Origin: Streptomyces sp. McG3
GTDB taxonomy: Bacteria; Actinomycetota; Actinomycetes; Streptomycetales; Streptomycetaceae
Length of the DNA: 42,286 bases
Assembly (NCBI RefSeq): GCF_018619185.1
Contig: NZ_JAAXYC010000034.1
Coordinates: 1 to 42,286 of the forward strand
Reading direction: 5' to 3'
Under the pieces are notes generated by a model. It was not told the DNA's origin. It saw nothing but the letters and a program-made list of their open reading frames with translations, and did not search any database. Position 1 is the first letter of the stretch. Every line of letters begins with the position of its first letter. The position numbers were made by a program, and so were the translations under genes. This document shows positions 31,013-39,698 of the stretch, in pieces.

Positions 31013-32458
31013 TCAACCTCGGAACGTCTCCAGCAGCCGCAGCCACACCTCGCTGATCGTCGGATACGCCGGGACCGCGTGCCACAGGCGGGCGATGGGG
31101 ACCTCCCCCGCGACCGCGATCGTCGCCGAGTGCAGGAGTTCGCCGATGCCCGGGCCGACGAAGGTGACGCCGAGCAGGATCTCGCGGTCCAGGTCCACGA
31201 TCATCCGGGCGCGGCCCCGGTAGCCGTCGGCGTAGAGGCCGGAGCCGGCGACCGAGGCGAGGTCGTGGTCGACGGCGCGTACGCGGTGGCCCGCGCGTTC
31301 GGCCTCGGCGAGGGTGAGGCCGACGGACGCGGCCTCCGGGTCGGTGAAGACGACCTGGGGGACGGCCGTGTGGTCGGCGGTGGCCGCGTGGGCTCCCCAG
31401 GAGGCGGTCTCCAAGGGGCCGTTCCCGGCGCGGGCGGCGATCGCCGCGCCCGCGATGCGGGCCTGGTACTTGCCCTGGTGGGTCAGGAGGGCGCGGTGGT
31501 TGACGTCCCCGACCGCGTACAGCCAGTCCGTCCCCTCGACGCGGCAGCTGTCGTCCACGCTGAGCCAGGTGCCGGGTTCGAGGCCGATCGTCTCCAGGCC
31601 CAGGTCCTCCGTGCGCGGTGCCCTGCCGGTGGCGAAGAGGATCTCGTCGGCCTCGATACGGTCGCCGTCGTCCAGGTCGACGGTGACCGGGCCGTCCGGT
31701 GCGGGGCGGTGGACGGCGGTGACCGAGACGCCCGTACGGATCCGGGCCCCGGCCTCCGTCAGCGCGTCGGCGATCAGCTCGCCCGCGAAGGGCTCCATCT
31801 TCGGGAGCAGACCGTCGCCCCGGATCAAGAGGGTGACCTCGGAGCCCAGCGCCTGCCAGACGGTCGCCATCTCCACGCCCACGACTCCCCCGCCGACGAT
31901 CACGAGCCGGCCGGGAGCCTCCTTGGCGCTGGTGGCTTCCCGGCTGGTCCAGGGGCGGGCCTCCTCGATGCCGGGGAGGGCGGGGACCACGGCCCGGGAG
32001 CCGGTGCAGACGGCGACGGCGTGCCGGGCCGTGAGCCGGCGCTCCGTGCCGTCGGGGGCGGTGACGGTGACCGCACGGGGGCCGGTGAGCCGGCCCGTAC
32101 CCCGGTACACATCCGCTCCGACGCTCTCCAGCCAGGCGACCTGGCCGTCGTCCTTCCAATGGCTCGCCTCCGCGTCCCGGTGGGCGAGTACGGCCTCCAC
32201 GTCCAGGGGGCCCCGCACCGCGGCGCCCAGTCCGGGCACCCGGCGGGCGTCGGCGCGGGCCACGACGGGGCGCAGGAGCGCCTTGCTCGGCATGCACGCC
32301 CAGTAGGAGCACTCGCCCCCGACCAGCTCGGACTCCACCACCGCTGCGGAGAGCCCGGCGGCGCGGGCCCGGTCCGCCACGTTCTCCCCCACCGGACCTG
32401 CGCCGATGACCACCACGTCGTACTCGGAGCGCTCGGGGTTCTTGCCTGCGTCAGTCAT
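31013..32458 (-). CDS. FAD/NAD(P)-dependent disulfide oxidoreductase-like protein
   Basis: A 481-aa flavoprotein starting at ATG 32458. FAD loop DVVVIGAGPVGENVADRARA; redox disulfide GGECSYWACMPSKALL with the CX4C spacing of lipoamide dehydrogenase and mercuric reductase; NAD(P) loop RLVIVGGGVVGVEMATVW; second FAD motif LYAVGDVNHRALLTHQG. The dimerisation domain ends VPAYPTISEVWLRLLE, where family members usually carry an HPT motif; tyrosine replaces that active-site histidine. This argues against classic lipoamide dehydrogenase or mycothione reductase activity. It is divergent from a SigR-promoted thioredoxin, so a thiol-redox role is likely. Confidence 0.88.
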   Translation of the reverse strand: MTDAGKNPERSEYDVVVIGAGPVGENVADRARAAGLSAAVVESELVGGECSYWACMPSKALLRPVVARADARRVPGLGAAVRGPLDVEAVLAHRDAEASHWKDDGQVAWLESVGADVYRGTGRLTGPRAVTVTAPDGTERRLTARHAVAVCTGSRAVVPALPGIEEARPWTSREATSAKEAPGRLVIVGGGVVGVEMATVWQALGSEVTLLIRGDGLLPKMEPFAGELIADALTEAGARIRTGVSVTAVHRPAPDGPVTVDLDDGDRIEADEILFATGRAPRTEDLGLETIGLEPGTWLSVDDSCRVEGTDWLYAVGDVNHRALLTHQGKYQARIAGAAIAARAGNGPLETASWGAHAATADHTAVPQVVFTDPEAASVGLTLAEAERAGHRVRAVDHDLASVAGSGLYADGYRGRARMIVDLDREILLGVTFVGPGIGELLHSATIAVAGEVPIARLWHAVPAYPTISEVWLRLLETFRG

Positions 32459-32504
32459 GGAAACAGTGTCCTCGCGGGTGTGCGCCCCGGCCACATGGGC
32501 AGGC

Positions 32505-32530
32505 GGAATAGCGCAAGTGCAGTCACCGTT
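32505..32530 (+). promoter_or_regulatory. SigR-type promoter driving the thioredoxin gene
   Basis: GGAAT (32505-32509), 18 bp, then GTT (32528-32530) match the Streptomyces SigR consensus GGAAT-N18-GTT, about 55 bp before the thioredoxin start. SigR directs the thiol-oxidative stress response, and thioredoxin genes are standard members of its regulon. Confidence 0.75.
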
Positions 32531-32584
32531 GTGCCGGACAGGATCCGTCAGGACTCCACCGGCAGAGGAAGAGGTATCCCCCGT

Positions 32585-32983
32585 ATGAGCACCGTCGAGC
32601 TCACCAAGGAAAACTTCGATCAGGTCGTCAGCGACAACGATTTCGTGCTGATCGACTTCTGGGCTTCCTGGTGCGGCCCCTGCCGGCAGTTCGCACCGGT
32701 CTACGACTCGGCCTCCGAGCGCCACCCCGACCTGGTCTTCGCCAAGGTGGACACCGAGGCACAGCAGGAGCTGGCGGCGGCCTTCGAGATCCGTTCCATT
32801 CCGACGCTGATGATCGTCCGCGACAACGTCGCGGTCTTCTCGCAGCCCGGTGCGCTGCCCGAGGCAGCTCTGGAGGACGTCATCGGGCAGGCCCGGAAGC
32901 TGGACATGGACGAGGTCCGCAAGTCCGTCGAGGAGCAGAAGCGGGCGGCCGAGGCGGGCCAGGGGCAGCCGGAGGCCCCGTAG
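32585..32983 (+). CDS. trxA: Thioredoxin
   Basis: A 132-aa thioredoxin with active site FWASWCGPCRQFAP (CGPC) and the cis-proline region EIRSIPTLMIVRDNVAVFSQ. ATG 32585 is preceded by AGAGGAAGAGG. The C-terminus extends about 20 residues beyond the fold with a charged tail (VRKSVEEQKRAAEAGQGQ). It reduces cytoplasmic disulfides. A SigR-like promoter upstream predicts induction by thiol oxidation. No thioredoxin reductase is adjacent; the divergent flavoprotein is not of the TrxB type. Confidence 0.96.
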   Translation: MSTVELTKENFDQVVSDNDFVLIDFWASWCGPCRQFAPVYDSASERHPDLVFAKVDTEAQQELAAAFEIRSIPTLMIVRDNVAVFSQPGALPEAALEDVIGQARKLDMDEVRKSVEEQKRAAEAGQGQPEAP

Positions 32984-33129
32984 TCCGGCCTTCCCCGCGC
33001 ACGGCACGTCCCAGGGGCCCTGACCGACACCGTGGAGACGGTGTACACGGTCGGGGCCCTCGGTCGTGCCCGGGAGGGGGCATGGAGCCAGGGTTCTCCC
33101 GGCTCTGCTCCCCTCCCGGCTTCTCCCTC

Positions 33130-33402
33130 TCAGGACGCGGGACGCTCCCCCTCGGCCCCGGCGACGCGGACCGACATGCCGTAGTCCAGCTCCTCGCCGT
33201 CGATGAGCACGGCCTCCACCGTCCGGGTCTCCGGGTCGACGTCCGCTTCCATGCCCTCGCCCGCGTACCGGGGGTAGCCCGAGGCCCCCGTCTCGCCGGT
33301 GGCGGCGACGACCGCGGACCGAATCGGTCGGCCGGGGGCTCCGGTCCGCGTCCTGCTGTGGTCGGGGATCAGGAGGAGCTCGTAACTCTGCGGGTGGCTC
33401 AT
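33130..33402 (-). CDS. Small hypothetical protein (possibly DUF6296-like)
   Basis: A 90-aa protein from ATG 33402 (MSHPQSYELLLIPDHSRTRT). The body has VVAATGETGASGYPRYAGEG then MEADVDPETRTVEAVLIDGE, a beta-rich pattern that faintly resembles DUF6296 proteins of Streptomyces, in which a YEL strand precedes a GxxGxxGxPxY segment. It has no membrane segment or catalytic motif. It lies convergent with the thioredoxin gene and just downstream of the LacI gene on the same strand, with 55 bp between them. Confidence 0.6.
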   Translation of the reverse strand: MSHPQSYELLLIPDHSRTRTGAPGRPIRSAVVAATGETGASGYPRYAGEGMEADVDPETRTVEAVLIDGEELDYGMSVRVAGAEGERPAS

Positions 33403-33457
33403 GCCTCCGACGCTAGACATCCGCCGTGCGTCGCGCATGTCGTCGCGCCGGAGGCGG

Positions 33458-34480
33458 TCAGCTGGATTCCCGGTGCACGGCGCTGGTGCGGAGCAGATCC
33501 TGATGGACCGGGGGTCCGCCCGGGTGCTGGACCATGCGGTCGATCGTCTCGGCCAGCGGCTGCGGCATGGCGAGTTCCATCCGGACCGTGCTCAGCCGGG
33601 GACGCAGCAGCCGGCCGATGAGGGAGTCGTCGGCGCCGATCACCGCCGTGTCGGCGGGCACGGTCACCCCGGCGTCCTGGAGGGCCCGCATCAGCAGCAT
33701 GGCGTACTCGTCGTTGTACGCGAACACCGCGTCCAGTCCCAGTTCCGGCCAGCGGGCGGCCAGCTGTTGAGCGGATTCCTCCTCGTACCGCAGCGGGAGG
33801 GGGCACACGCGGGCCCCCGCCGGTTCGGCGACGCGGCGTGCCCCGATGAGGCGGGGTTCGGAGAAGGGCACCCGGCCCGGTTCCTGGGGCATGACCACGC
33901 CGATGTGGCGACGGCCGCGGGCCAGCAGGTGTTCCACCGCGCTGGCGCCGACCTGGCGTTGGTCCATGACCAGGCCGTGCGCTCCGGCCACCGGGCCGGG
34001 GCCCAGGGTGATCACCGCCTTGGCTCCGGAGCGGGTCAGGATGCCCGTGCCGTGGGGGGTGAGGGCGATGCCCGGCGGTACGACGACGGCGACGGGCCGC
34101 AGTTCGGCCCAGGCCGTGGCCGCTTCGTCGGCGGTGAGTCCGACGCTGCCGTACTGGACGACGGTGTAGTCCAGGCGGCGCAGCCCGGACTGGAGTTCCT
34201 CGAAGAAGTACTGGTGCAGGGGTCCCGCCGGTATGTGACCGGAGGGCAGCAGGACCATACGGCTGTGTCCCGCGCGCAGGCTGCGGGCCGCGGCGTGCGG
34301 AACATAACCGAGCTGGAGGGCTGCCTCCCTGACCCGGCGTCGGGTGGGTTCGCTGATCCGGACGGTGGCGTTGTTGTTCAGTACGTACGACACGGTGGCC
34401 CGGGACACTCCGGCGAGGCGCGCGACATCGGCGCTGGTCGGAACGGAGACTTCGGCGGGCTGCTTGGGTAACTGGCTCAT
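33458..34480 (-). CDS. LacI family transcriptional regulator
   Basis: A 340-aa regulator. The LacI helix-turn-helix is SADVARLAGVSRATVSYVLN then NNATVRISEPTRRRVREAAL and LGYVPHAAARSLRAG, which includes the hinge helix. The ligand domain has VFAYNDEYAMLLMRALQDAG, DTAVIGADDSLIGRLLRPRL and STVRMELAMPQPLAETIDRM. No sugar transporter or metabolic gene is adjacent, so its targets are elsewhere or unknown. Confidence 0.95.
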   Translation of the reverse strand: MSQLPKQPAEVSVPTSADVARLAGVSRATVSYVLNNNATVRISEPTRRRVREAALQLGYVPHAAARSLRAGHSRMVLLPSGHIPAGPLHQYFFEELQSGLRRLDYTVVQYGSVGLTADEAATAWAELRPVAVVVPPGIALTPHGTGILTRSGAKAVITLGPGPVAGAHGLVMDQRQVGASAVEHLLARGRRHIGVVMPQEPGRVPFSEPRLIGARRVAEPAGARVCPLPLRYEEESAQQLAARWPELGLDAVFAYNDEYAMLLMRALQDAGVTVPADTAVIGADDSLIGRLLRPRLSTVRMELAMPQPLAETIDRMVQHPGGPPVHQDLLRTSAVHRESS

Positions 34481-34625
34481 GGCGTCGGGCAGTCTTCCAG
34501 ACCCGTGGGAGCGGGTTTCGGCCCGGGCCCCGCAGCTCCGGTCACGGTGGCCGGAACGCCGCCCCGCGGACCCGGCCCGACGCCCCGCTCCCGGGATCGG
34601 GCGGTGAAGGTTCTACGGTGTTGCG

Positions 34626-35093
34626 ATGACGTTCCACGACAGCGCGTACCGTTCCGACAACCCCTTTGACGTGCCCGGCAGCAGCGGGCCGACCGCGACG
34701 ACGGAGGCCGATACCGACGACGTGGGCCCCGTGCGTACCTCCTACGCACCCGATCGGGACGGCGATCCCGACCCCGGTGAGATCGTCTGGACCTGGGTGC
34801 CTTTCGAGGAGAACGACGGGCGGGGGAAGGACCGGCCGGTGCTCGTCGTGGCCCGCGAGGAGGCGGGCACGCTGCTCGCCGTCCAGCTCTCCAGCAAGCA
34901 GCACGACCGGGAGCACGAGTGGGTGGCGCTGGGCGCCGGCCCCTGGGACAGCTCGGGGCGGCCTTCCTGGGCCGGCCTGGAGCGGGTGCTGCGGGTCCAT
35001 GAGGACGGAATGCGCCGGGAGGCGTGCGCCCTGGACCGGGAGCGGTTCGACCGGGTCGCCGGGCGGCTGCGCGAGCGGTACGGCTGGAGCTGA
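34626..35093 (+). CDS. PemK/MazF-like protein without an adjacent antitoxin
   Basis: A 155-aa protein. After an acidic, low-complexity lead of about 45 residues comes the PemK/MazF-type core: DPGEIVWTWVPFEENDGRGK, DRPVLVVAREEAGTLLAVQL and SSKQHDREHEWVALG. MazF-fold toxins are ribonucleases, but this Streptomyces group carries long N-terminal extensions and is usually found alone, so toxicity is not assured. A TACGGT hexamer 7-12 bp before the ATG could be the -10 of a leaderless message. No antitoxin-like gene lies on either side; the LacI gene is divergent. Confidence 0.78.
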   Translation: MTFHDSAYRSDNPFDVPGSSGPTATTEADTDDVGPVRTSYAPDRDGDPDPGEIVWTWVPFEENDGRGKDRPVLVVAREEAGTLLAVQLSSKQHDREHEWVALGAGPWDSSGRPSWAGLERVLRVHEDGMRREACALDRERFDRVAGRLRERYGWS

Positions 35094-35187
35094 GCGGCGA
35101 CGCGGCGGGAAGCGGTGCGGCGGGAAAATGCGACGCGGTGGGCGGTGGTGAGGCGCGCCGGGCACGGTCCGGACGCCGGTGCCCGGG

Positions 35188-36009
35188 TCATGTGAAGGTC
35201 CGGGCGAAGGCGGCCCGGACGGCGGATTCGGGGTCCCGGTCCAGGATCCCGAAGACGATCTGCTCGAAGTGGCCGCCGAACCGGCCGCCCTCGCCGAGCA
35301 GGGCCGGGAACGCCTCCGCCACCTGTGCCGGATCGTTCTGGAAGACCCCGCAGCCCCAGGCCCCCAGGACCAGTCTGCGGTAGCCCCGTACGGCCGCGAC
35401 CTCCAGCACCCGTTCGGCGCGGGAGGCCAGGGCCGCCGGGACGCGGTGGGCCTCCTCGGGGTTCTGCCGCCGGATCACCCCGGCGTTGGGCGCGGGCGAG
35501 GTGAGGAAGCCGACGGAGTAGGGGGCGTCCAGGAAGGCGCCGCGGTCGTCGCGGAAGACCGGCACCCCGGGCGAGTGGATCACCCGGTCGGTGTAGAAGG
35601 CGCTGCGTTCGGCGCGGTGGTGCGCGTAGTAATCGGGGGCGCGCAGGAGGGTCGCGTGGAGGGCCGAGCCCCGGCACAGGGCCTCCTCCTGGGCCTGCGC
35701 GCCGTTGAGGTAGCCGCCCCCGGGATTGCGGGCCGAGGCGTAGCTGAGGACGGCGACCCGGCCGGGCGCATCGTCGGTCATCCGGCGGGCAGCGGCGAGA
35801 CTGCTCTCGCCGGTGACCTCGACGTGCGGGGTGCGGTCGGTGTCCAGGGCCGCGACGGGCACCGGGGCCGGCCCGTAGAGCCTGGTACCGGACAGGGCGG
35901 CGGCCACGGCCCGTGCGATGGACACGTCCTGACCTGCCGCGTTGCGATATGTCCCGGCCTCGACGACCGCCTGTGTCCCGCGCGCGATACCGCGCAACCG
36001 TGCGCTCAC
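35188..36009 (-). CDS. TIGR02452 family macrodomain protein (microbial PARG type)
   Basis: A 273-aa protein from GTG 36009 behind GGGGGAGC. An N-terminal helical PARG-type segment (LRGIARGTQAVVEAGTYRNA) precedes a macrodomain with SYASARNPGGGYLNGAQAQE then EALCRGSALHATLL. The GGG-x(n)-QEE arrangement is that of poly(ADP-ribose) glycohydrolases, with the glutamate pair as catalytic acid candidates. LGAWGCGVFQNDPAQVAEAF near the C-terminus completes the ribose-binding loops. It probably removes ADP-ribose from proteins or nucleic acids. It is divergent from the egt operon; no functional link is known. Confidence 0.88.
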   Translation of the reverse strand: MSARLRGIARGTQAVVEAGTYRNAAGQDVSIARAVAAALSGTRLYGPAPVPVAALDTDRTPHVEVTGESSLAAARRMTDDAPGRVAVLSYASARNPGGGYLNGAQAQEEALCRGSALHATLLRAPDYYAHHRAERSAFYTDRVIHSPGVPVFRDDRGAFLDAPYSVGFLTSPAPNAGVIRRQNPEEAHRVPAALASRAERVLEVAAVRGYRRLVLGAWGCGVFQNDPAQVAEAFPALLGEGGRFGGHFEQIVFGILDRDPESAVRAAFARTFT

Positions 36010-36154
36010 CCGCGCTCCCCCGTGTGGTGCATACGGGGCATGCTGACGGGGAACCCGGCCTGGGCGCAACCGGATTCTTTCGACTCGGGGGCACCCTTGT
36101 GCGATCTCCGGGTACGGGTTTGGCTGGTAGGTACGCGGCTGAGAAGGAGGCCCC

Positions 36155-37543
36155 ATGGACTTGGACATTTCCGGCGCAACCGGCTCGCGCCCGGACGCCG
36201 CCCCCCTCGACGAGAGCGGGGCAGAGGATTTACTGCGCGGCATATGTTTCAAGACGGGCCCGCCCCGAACCGTCGGGGTGGAACTCGAATGGCTCATCCA
36301 CGACCGGGAACGACCTGACCTTCCGGTCGGCCAGGAGCGGCTGGACAGCGCCGTCGAGGCGGTCCGCGCGCTGCCGCTGAGCGCGGCGCTGACGTTCGAG
36401 CCGGGCGGACAACTGGAGCTCAGCTCGCAGCCCGCCGGCTCCCTCATGGAGTGCGTCGACACCACCGCGGCCGATCTGGCGGCGGTCCGCGCCACGCTCG
36501 GCACGGCGGGGCTCGCACCGGTCGGGCTCGGCGTCGACCCGTGGCAGGCGCCGCACCGCAGGCTGCGGGAGCCCCGCTACGAGGCGATGGAGGCCGCGCT
36601 GGACCGTACGGGGCCGGCGGGGCGGGCGATGATGTGCACCTCCGCGTCGGTCCAGGTCTGCCTGGACGCGGGCGAGGAGGAGCCGGGGCCGCTCGGTTAC
36701 GGGCGGCGCTGGCAGCTCGCGCACCTGCTGGGCGCGGTGCTGGTGGCCGCGTTCGCGAATTCGCCGTTCCAGCAGGGCCGCCGGACCGGCTGGCGCTCCA
36801 CCCGGCAGTCGCTGTGGGCCGATCTGGACCCGGGCCGGACCCTGGCGCCGGGTTCCGGGCGCGCCCCGCGCGAGGCCTGGGCCGCGCACGTGCTGGACAC
36901 GACGGTGCTGTGCATCCGGTGCGAGGAGGGCCCCTGGGACGTGCCGCAAGGGCTCACCTTCCGTGAGTGGATCCGTACCGGGTCGCCCCGGCCGCCGGTG
37001 CGGGCCGATCTCGACTACCACCTGACCACGCTGTTCCCTCCGGTCCGGCCGCGCGGTCATCTCGAACTGCGCATGATCGACGCCCAGAGCGGGCCCGACG
37101 GGTGGCTGGTGCCACTCGCCGTCGCCACGGCCCTGTTCGACGACCCGGAGGCCGCCGAGTCCGTGTACCGCACCGTGAAGCCGCTCGCCGAGACGTCGGG
37201 CGCACCGGCCCCACCACGTAATCCGCTCTGGACGGCGGCCGCCCGCGAAGGGCTCGCCGACCCGGAGCTGCGGGCCGCGGCCACCGCCTGTTTCGGGGCG
37301 GCGCTCCCGGCGCTGGAGCGGATGGGAGCGAGCGGGGCGGTGCTCGACACCGTGGCCGCCTTCACCGACCGCTATGTCGCCCGGGGCCGATGTCCGGCCG
37401 ACGACCTGCCCGAGCCCGGCGACCTGACCGGTCGGAGCCTGTCGGCCGGTCAGAGCCTGCTGACCGGTCCGAGCCTCCTGACCGGTCCGGGCCTGCCGAA
37501 CGATCGCACCCCGCCGCGTCCCGGAAAGGCGGCCTCCGCATGA
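36155..37543 (+). CDS. egtA: Ergothioneine synthesis glutamate-cysteine ligase EgtA
   Basis: A 462-aa protein behind a strong AAGGAGG. GCS2-type features: RTVGVELEWLIHDRERPDLP, TFEPGGQLELSSQPAG and MCTSASVQVCLDAGEEEPGP, plus LELRMIDAQSGPDGWLVPLA. It makes gamma-glutamyl-cysteine, the sulfur donor for EgtB. The last 45 residues carry four six-residue units of the LLTGPS type not expected in the catalytic domain. The egtB start overlaps its stop (ATGA). First gene of an egtABCD operon. Confidence 0.95.
   Translation: MDLDISGATGSRPDAAPLDESGAEDLLRGICFKTGPPRTVGVELEWLIHDRERPDLPVGQERLDSAVEAVRALPLSAALTFEPGGQLELSSQPAGSLMECVDTTAADLAAVRATLGTAGLAPVGLGVDPWQAPHRRLREPRYEAMEAALDRTGPAGRAMMCTSASVQVCLDAGEEEPGPLGYGRRWQLAHLLGAVLVAAFANSPFQQGRRTGWRSTRQSLWADLDPGRTLAPGSGRAPREAWAAHVLDTTVLCIRCEEGPWDVPQGLTFREWIRTGSPRPPVRADLDYHLTTLFPPVRPRGHLELRMIDAQSGPDGWLVPLAVATALFDDPEAAESVYRTVKPLAETSGAPAPPRNPLWTAAAREGLADPELRAAATACFGAALPALERMGASGAVLDTVAAFTDRYVARGRCPADDLPEPGDLTGRSLSAGQSLLTGPSLLTGPGLPNDRTPPRPGKAASA
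37421..37492 (+). repeat. Four 18-bp tandem units in the egtA 3' end
   Basis: The units begin at 37421, 37439, 37457 and 37475 and share CTGACCGGTC-type sequence. They encode DLTGRS, LSAGQS, LLTGPS and LLTGPG. In-frame expansion or loss would change only the EgtA tail. Confidence 0.85.
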
Positions 37544-38943
37544 CCGAGCACCGTGAAGACACCCGGCACCGCGAGCACTCCGACGCCTTCGATCCGGCCG
37601 GCTCCACGGCGTCGACCGGCTTCCCCGTCGCACCCGGCATCGATCCGGAGGCACTGCGGCGGCGTGCCCTCGACGCGCTGCTGTCCGCGCGCGAGCGCAC
37701 CGCACTGCTCACCGACAGTGTGGACGACGGTGAACTGACCGCTCAGCACTCCCCGTTGATGTCGCCGCTGGTCTGGGACCTGGCGCACATCGGCAACCAG
37801 GAGGAGCAGTGGCTGCTGCGCGCCGTCGGCGGCCGGGAGGCACTGCGCCCCGAGATCGACGGACTCTACAACGCCTTCGAACACTCCCGCGCCTCGCGCC
37901 CCTCACTGCCGCTGCTGGCGCCGGCCGAGGCCAGGATGTACGCCTCCGACGTACGGGGGCGGGCACTGGACCTGCTGGAGGGCACACCGCTGCACGAGGG
38001 CGGGCGCCCGTTGGAGCGCGCCGGGTTCGCCTTCGGCATGATCGCCCAGCACGAACAGCAGCACGACGAGACCATGTTGATCACCCATCAGTTGCGCGCG
38101 GGTCCTGCGGCGCTCACCGCGCCCGCGCCGCCCCCGCCCGTCGGTGCCGAGGCGCTCGGGGACGACGTCCTGATTCCCGGGGGCCCGTTCACGATGGGGA
38201 CCTCCACCGAGCCGTGGGCCCTGGACAACGAGCGGCCCGCGCACCGGCGCGACGTGCCGGCGTTCCACCTGGACACCTCGCCGGTCACCTGCGGCGCCTA
38301 CCTCCGCTTCATCGAGGACGGCGGGTACCGGAACGAGCGCTGGTGGGCGCCCGAGGGCTGGGCCATGGTCCGTGAACACGACCTGACCGCACCGCTGTTC
38401 TGGCGGCGGGAGGCGGGGCAGTGGCTGCGCCAACGGTTCGGGGTGACCGAGCCGGTGCCGGAGGACGAGCCGGTGCTGCACGTCAGCTGGTACGAGGCGG
38501 ACGCGTACGCCCGCTGGGCGGGGCGGCGGCTGCCCACGGAGAGCGAGTGGGAGAAGGCCGCCCGCCACGATCCCGCCTCCGGCCGCTCCCGGCGCTATCC
38601 GTGGGGCGACGAGGACCCGACGCCCGAGCGGGCCAACCTGGGGCAGCGCCATCTGCGTCCGGCACGGTCCGGCGCCTATCCGGCGGGCCGTTCGCCCGCC
38701 GGGGCCGGGCAGTTGATCGGCGATGTGTGGGAGTGGACCTCCAGCGACTTCCTGCCCTATCCGGGGTTCGTGGCGTTTCCCTACCGCGAGTACTCGGAGG
38801 TGTTCTTCGGGCCGGGACACAAGGTGCTGCGCGGCGGCTCGTTCGCCGTGGGCGAGGTCGCCTGCCGGGGCACCTTCCGCAACTGGGACCTTCCGGTGCG
38901 GCGGCAGATCTTCTCCGGATTCCGTACCGCGAGGAGCGCCTGA
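37540..38943 (+). CDS. egtB: Ergothioneine synthase EgtB (non-haem iron sulfoxide synthase)
   Basis: A 467-aa protein with ATG 37540 inside the egtA stop (ATGA). The N-terminal DinB-like domain supplies the iron ligands His83 (VWDLAHIGNQEEQW) and His171 with His175 in IAQHEQQHDETM, the HX3HXE pattern. The C-terminal FGE-sulfatase domain includes IPGGPFTMGT, RRLPTESEWEKAARHDP, GDVWEWTSSDF and GHKVLRGGSFAVG. It oxygenates and couples gamma-glutamyl-cysteine to trimethylhistidine (hercynine). All expected residues are present. Confidence 0.96.
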   Translation: MTEHREDTRHREHSDAFDPAGSTASTGFPVAPGIDPEALRRRALDALLSARERTALLTDSVDDGELTAQHSPLMSPLVWDLAHIGNQEEQWLLRAVGGREALRPEIDGLYNAFEHSRASRPSLPLLAPAEARMYASDVRGRALDLLEGTPLHEGGRPLERAGFAFGMIAQHEQQHDETMLITHQLRAGPAALTAPAPPPPVGAEALGDDVLIPGGPFTMGTSTEPWALDNERPAHRRDVPAFHLDTSPVTCGAYLRFIEDGGYRNERWWAPEGWAMVREHDLTAPLFWRREAGQWLRQRFGVTEPVPEDEPVLHVSWYEADAYARWAGRRLPTESEWEKAARHDPASGRSRRYPWGDEDPTPERANLGQRHLRPARSGAYPAGRSPAGAGQLIGDVWEWTSSDFLPYPGFVAFPYREYSEVFFGPGHKVLRGGSFAVGEVACRGTFRNWDLPVRRQIFSGFRTARSA

Positions 38944-39698
38944 TGTGCCGTCACATCGCCTATGTGGGCGAGCCGGTGACGCTCGGCGACATCCTGCTGC
39001 GGCCTCCGCACGCTTTGGTGCGACAGTCCTGGGCACCGCGCCGCCAGCGTCACGGCACGGTGAACGCGGATGGTTTCGGGGTCGGCTGGTACGCGGAGGG
39101 GGACCCGGTACCCGGACGCTACCGCCGTCAGGGACCGATATGGGGCGACGAGACCTTCACCGATCTGGCCCGGGTGGTCCGCAGCACCGCGCTGCTGGCC
39201 GCCGTACGGGACGCCACCGAGGCGGGTGCGGACGGGGAGGCCGCGGCCGCGCCGTACACCGCCGGGCGGCAGTTGTTCAGCCACAACGGGATGGTACGGG
39301 GCTGGCCCGGCTCACTCGCCGGCGCGGCCGCGGCCCTGCCCCCCGAGAGGCTCCTGTCGCTGGCCGCCCGTAACGACTCGGCGCTGGTCTGGGCGCTGAT
39401 CCGCCACCGGACCGACGCCGGGGACGATGTGCCGCGCGCCGTCGCGGAGACCGTGCGGGAGGTCGCGGCAGCCGCGCCCGGCTCCCGGCTGAATCTGCTC
39501 CTCACCGACGGGGAGACGATCACGGCGACCGCCTGGGGCGACACCCTCTGGTATCTCACGACACCGGGCCACCGCACCGCGGTCGCCTCGGAGCCGTACG
39601 ACGACGACCCGCTCTGGCGCGAGGTCCCCGACCGCACGCTGCTGGTCGCGACCTCCACGGACGTCCTGCTCACCCCGCTCAAGGAGCCCACCGCGTGA
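38943..39698 (+). CDS. egtC: Gamma-glutamyl hercynylcysteine S-oxide hydrolase EgtC
   Basis: A 251-aa class II amidotransferase-fold enzyme. The start overlaps the egtB stop (TGATG). The nucleophile is Cys2 (MCRHIAYVGEPVTLGDILLR), followed by VNADGFGVGWYAEGD and LFSHNGMVRGWPGSL, the usual Ntn-glutamine-amidotransferase motifs. It removes the gamma-glutamyl group from the EgtB product. Tight coupling on both sides supports fixed stoichiometry with EgtB and EgtD. Confidence 0.95.
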   Translation: MCRHIAYVGEPVTLGDILLRPPHALVRQSWAPRRQRHGTVNADGFGVGWYAEGDPVPGRYRRQGPIWGDETFTDLARVVRSTALLAAVRDATEAGADGEAAAAPYTAGRQLFSHNGMVRGWPGSLAGAAAALPPERLLSLAARNDSALVWALIRHRTDAGDDVPRAVAETVREVAAAAPGSRLNLLLTDGETITATAWGDTLWYLTTPGHRTAVASEPYDDDPLWREVPDRTLLVATSTDVLLTPLKEPTA

